Below are positions 6,956 through 8,519 of a stretch of 8,519 nucleotides of DNA, one piece after another. Source of the DNA: DATKZH01 sp964505295 (GTDB taxonomy: Bacteria; Planctomycetota; Planctomycetia; Pirellulales; Thermoguttaceae); assembly GCA_964505295.1 (NCBI GenBank), contig CAZDHR010000314.1, positions 1 to 8,519 of the forward strand. The letters run 5' to 3'. The translations under genes were made by a program, and so were the position numbers. Each line of letters begins with the position of its first letter. Position 1 is the stretch's first letter. The notes under the pieces were generated by a model. It was given only the letters and a program-made list of their open reading frames with translations, did no database searches and was not told the origin of the DNA.

Positions 6956-7222
6956 TGCCGTCCGCGGCTGGTTTCCGGGATGGAAGCCTCGGCCTGCGTC
7001 AGCACTCCGACTGGCAGGCGAGGTATTCCCTTATCTTCGCCCGAAGTCGTGTGGATGACAAGAGCCGGTCCACGGTCGTCAGGCAGAAAATGTCGGCATC
7101 AACCTGCACTGAACGGACAGGTCCCGCTGTTCGCGAACGGACCGAAGAAGGTGGGGTACCACCGCATCACGGCAACGGGCAACCATGACGTCAACTGGAC
7201 TCCGGCTTGTCGAGACGCGTTT
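6956..7222. other. Leader of the SEC-C gene
   Basis: 267 bases between the recombinase stop and the SEC-C start, both on the minus strand. I see no convincing promoter or terminator. A small hairpin GGTGG-GGTA-CCACC lies at 7150-7163. The plus-strand frame crossing this stretch (6386-7255) is mostly antisense to the SEC-C gene and is not credible. Confidence 0.4.
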
Positions 7223-8143
7223 TCACGCGGCATCCGACTGCTCGACGTCCGATGACGGCTCAGCGTCCTTCGATTCCGGTGGACCCGGCAACGACTCGAT
7301 CGCCGCCGTCTGATCGGACAGCTCCACGTGCGTGTAGACGCCCATGGTCAGCCGGATGTCGCTGTGGCGAGCCAGGGTCTGGGCCATTTTCGGGGAGACA
7401 CCCGCACGGGCCAGACCCGTAATGAACCAGTGACGCAAGCTGTGGAAATCGGCATACAGCCCGTCGTGGTTGCAGTGGCAGAGGAAGTCGGACTTCAGCC
7501 GGCGTTCCTTCTCGGCCTCGGTCTTCGCTTCTTGAAGCCACCGGTCCCGGACGGCCATCAGGTCCCGCTCGATCATCTTGCTGGTTTTGCGCTGTGTGCC
7601 GCCCGGCACACGCCCTGAAACCGGAAAGAGCGGCTGGTCGGGGTCGAGCCGCTTCTTGGTCGCCAGCCACGCCTTGAGTTGACGGACAACCTCGGGATGC
7701 AGAACCTGCGTGTCCTGGCGACGCCGCTTGCTGTAGCAGGCGGCCACGGTCGCCGTGGGCGGGTCGTCTTCCAGCCGGAGTGACCGGAGTGTCAGGCTCC
7801 CAATCTCGCCCTTCCGAAAGCCGGTCCAGGCAGCCAGGATGTACATCATGGCCCGGTCCGGGCCGGGAATGCTCTCGACTCGCTTTCTGTTCCTGGCAGC
7901 CTCCACCAGTCGGGCGAATTCCTCCTCGGAAAGCGCCCGTCGGTCGTGCCGGCGATCGGCGGAGACGTTGATTCGCGAGAGATGCGCCAGCAGGTTGACG
8001 TGATTGCGTTGGTCGCGAACCAACCACCGAGAAAAATGCTTGGCCGCGATCAGGTAGTTGTTGTAGGTTTGTGCACTCAATCCGTCGCGTCGAAGTTGGC
8101 CCAGGAACTCCAGTGCCCCGCTGGGCGAGATGTCGCCGATCAT
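7223..8143 (-). CDS. Tyrosine recombinase, N-terminally truncated
   Basis: 306 aa from the ATG at 8143. The catalytic domain has all six expected residues: Arg110 (AAWTGFRKGEIGSL), Lys139 (CYSKRRRQDTQVL), His234 and Arg237 (ADFHSLRHWF), His260 (LARHSDIRL) and Tyr270 (MGVYTHVEL). Residues 1-55 are the core-binding helices (ALEFLGQLRRDGLSAQTYNN, then FSRWLVRDQR), followed by the DRRHDRRALSEEE linker typical of planctomycete integrases. Full-length members carry roughly 130 more residues ahead, including the arm-binding domain. Here the frame continues upstream to 8299, but that part (Pro/Ser-rich) is not integrase-like; family resemblance seems to begin at WKMIGD near 8150. The C-terminal tail after Tyr270 is polar and ends normally. 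It may cleave DNA in principle but is probably defective in site recognition. It lies about 100 bases downstream of the RNA candidate, on the same strand. Confidence 0.88.
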   Translation of the reverse strand: MIGDISPSGALEFLGQLRRDGLSAQTYNNYLIAAKHFSRWLVRDQRNHVNLLAHLSRINVSADRRHDRRALSEEEFARLVEAARNRKRVESIPGPDRAMMYILAAWTGFRKGEIGSLTLRSLRLEDDPPTATVAACYSKRRRQDTQVLHPEVVRQLKAWLATKKRLDPDQPLFPVSGRVPGGTQRKTSKMIERDLMAVRDRWLQEAKTEAEKERRLKSDFLCHCNHDGLYADFHSLRHWFITGLARAGVSPKMAQTLARHSDIRLTMGVYTHVELSDQTAAIESLPGPPESKDAEPSSDVEQSDAA

Positions 8144-8247
8144 TTTCCATTGGGGTCTTCGCCAGAATCTGTGGGCGAATTGAGAACGTTTTGGTGATTG
8201 AGGGCTTGGGTTTTGGAGGGATGGCAGGGCAAATGAATGGTGTGGTG

Positions 8248-8285
8248 AAAAGGGCCCTGGCAGCGTGGATGTGAGCTGCCAGGGC
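8248..8285 (-). terminator. Intrinsic terminator, 11-bp stem
   Basis: GCCCTGGCAGC (8254-8264) pairs perfectly with GCTGCCAGGGC (8275-8285) around a ten-base loop. On the minus strand the stem is followed by CCTTTT. It would end a transcript coming from the right, before the recombinase frame; on the plus strand there is no T-run. Confidence 0.7.
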
Positions 8286-8372
8286 ACCAGCGGGGCCATT
8301 CACCCGCCCTGACCTGGCTTCCCTTGTCGGGTTGCTCCCCAGCAGAGCCCGACTCCGTTTCACCAGGCGGAT
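8249..8372 (-). ncRNA. Candidate structured RNA gene, family unknown
   Basis: On the minus strand a TATACT box is followed 4-9 bases later by a compact fold and then an intrinsic terminator, giving an RNA of roughly 120 nt. Stems, in plus coordinates: GTCGGG with CCCGAC (8326-8331/8348-8353) enclosing TGCT with AGCA (8333-8336/8341-8344), loop of four; outside it, CCTGG with CCAGG (8313-8317/8363-8367), with CCG/CGG pairs possible beyond a bulge. GCCAGG (minus strand, 8313-8318) could instead pair with the CCTGGC of the terminator's 5' arm, so two exclusive folds are possible, as in a riboswitch or attenuator. I compared it with SRP, 6S, tmRNA, RNase P and cobalamin-type cores; none fits. The call rests on structure and context only. 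Confidence 0.45.
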
Positions 8373-8375
8373 GTC

Positions 8376-8381
8376 AGTATA
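8376..8381 (-). promoter_or_regulatory. -10 box (TATACT) of the RNA candidate
   Basis: The minus strand reads CGGCTATACTGACATCC, a good housekeeping-sigma -10. The hexamer 17 bases upstream is CTTTCT, a poor -35, so the promoter is weak or depends on an activator. Confidence 0.45.
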
Positions 8382-8385
8382 GCCG

Positions 8386-8519
8386 ATGGACGTGGCCGAG
8401 AAAGAGGTGCATCCTGTGGGATTTCCGGTAAAGATGGGTTTGCGCCAACTCATCGACGGAGTCCCCCAGCGCGGCCTCGCTGCGCTCGGCCGCAACCAAA
8501 AGAAGAAGGTATCCTCGCA
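8386..8519 (+). CDS. Possible 5' end of a gene running off the right edge
   Basis: An ATG at 8386 opens a frame of 44 codons with no stop before the window ends. The product starts MDVAEKEVHPVGFPVKMGLR and includes LIDGVPQRGLAALGRNQKKK. Third positions are mostly G or C, as in the confirmed genes. No clear Shine-Dalgarno precedes the ATG, and the start lies beside the opposing TATACT box. I do not recognise the product, and chance openness in GC-rich DNA is a real alternative. Confidence 0.25.
   Translation, partial: MDVAEKEVHPVGFPVKMGLRQLIDGVPQRGLAALGRNQKKKVSS

Noticed and set aside
8286..8372. SRP RNA or cobalamin riboswitch
   Set aside because: AAGGGAAGCC and GGTCAGG look suggestive, but the GGAA-capped SRP arm and the cobalamin core order are absent.
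8476..8500. GCGGCC/GGCCGC inverted repeat as a terminator
   Set aside because: Six GC pairs around an 11-base loop with no T-run, likely chance in GC-rich sequence.
1..8519. CRISPR array
   Set aside because: No regularly spaced repeat of suitable length occurs; the only direct repeats are the diverged pair and the 7-bp flanks.

Overview
GC-rich DNA whose gene content suggests a planctomycete, probably of the Pirellulales type. The reasons are the style of the tyrosine recombinase (a DRRHDRRALSEEE segment and a polar tail after the catalytic Tyr), the primase-helicase-like accessory protein, and a tRNA-Arg 3' fragment whose antisense strand reads GLEPVTFGSVD. I recall these from planctomycete annotations; no search was run. 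There are five well-supported protein genes, one antisense open remnant, a tRNA fragment, several unexplained inverted repeats and one candidate non-coding RNA gene.

Left part (1-1186), remains of a mobile element. A minus-strand gene (3-830) keeps an N-terminal module and a C-terminal winged-helix-like module seen in D5-like primase/helicases of planctomycete mobile elements, but has no ATPase between them. Upstream, a minus-strand frame stays open from 1186 to 845, ends at this gene's Shine-Dalgarno, and runs antisense through a 42-nt tRNA-Arg(ACG) 3' half at 1093-1134. The tRNA 5' half is missing, as expected for one end of an element integrated in a tRNA gene. Given the tRNA orientation, the element should lie to the left and the chromosomal flank to the right.

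Region 1187-1869 has no supported gene. It holds two diverged 42-nt direct repeats, a 44-nt imperfect hairpin between them, a perfect 12-bp hairpin flanked by 7-bp direct repeats, and an 8-bp hairpin in the leader of the next operon.

Centre (1870-5567): a plus-strand, translationally coupled pair, a 911-aa SNF2-family helicase with an upstream SNF2-associated region and a 317-aa SWIM zinc-finger protein with a histone-H1-like Lys/Arg tail. They probably act together on nucleic acid. Facing them is a minus-strand SEC-C zinc-motif protein (5717-6955).

Right part (6956-8519): a minus-strand tyrosine recombinase with all six catalytic residues but without its N-terminal arm-binding region. Homology appears to start abruptly near 8150. 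Just upstream, on the same strand, a perfect-stem terminator, a compact multi-stem fold and a TATACT -10 box outline a ~120-nt RNA gene that I cannot assign to a known family. A short plus-strand frame is open at the right edge.
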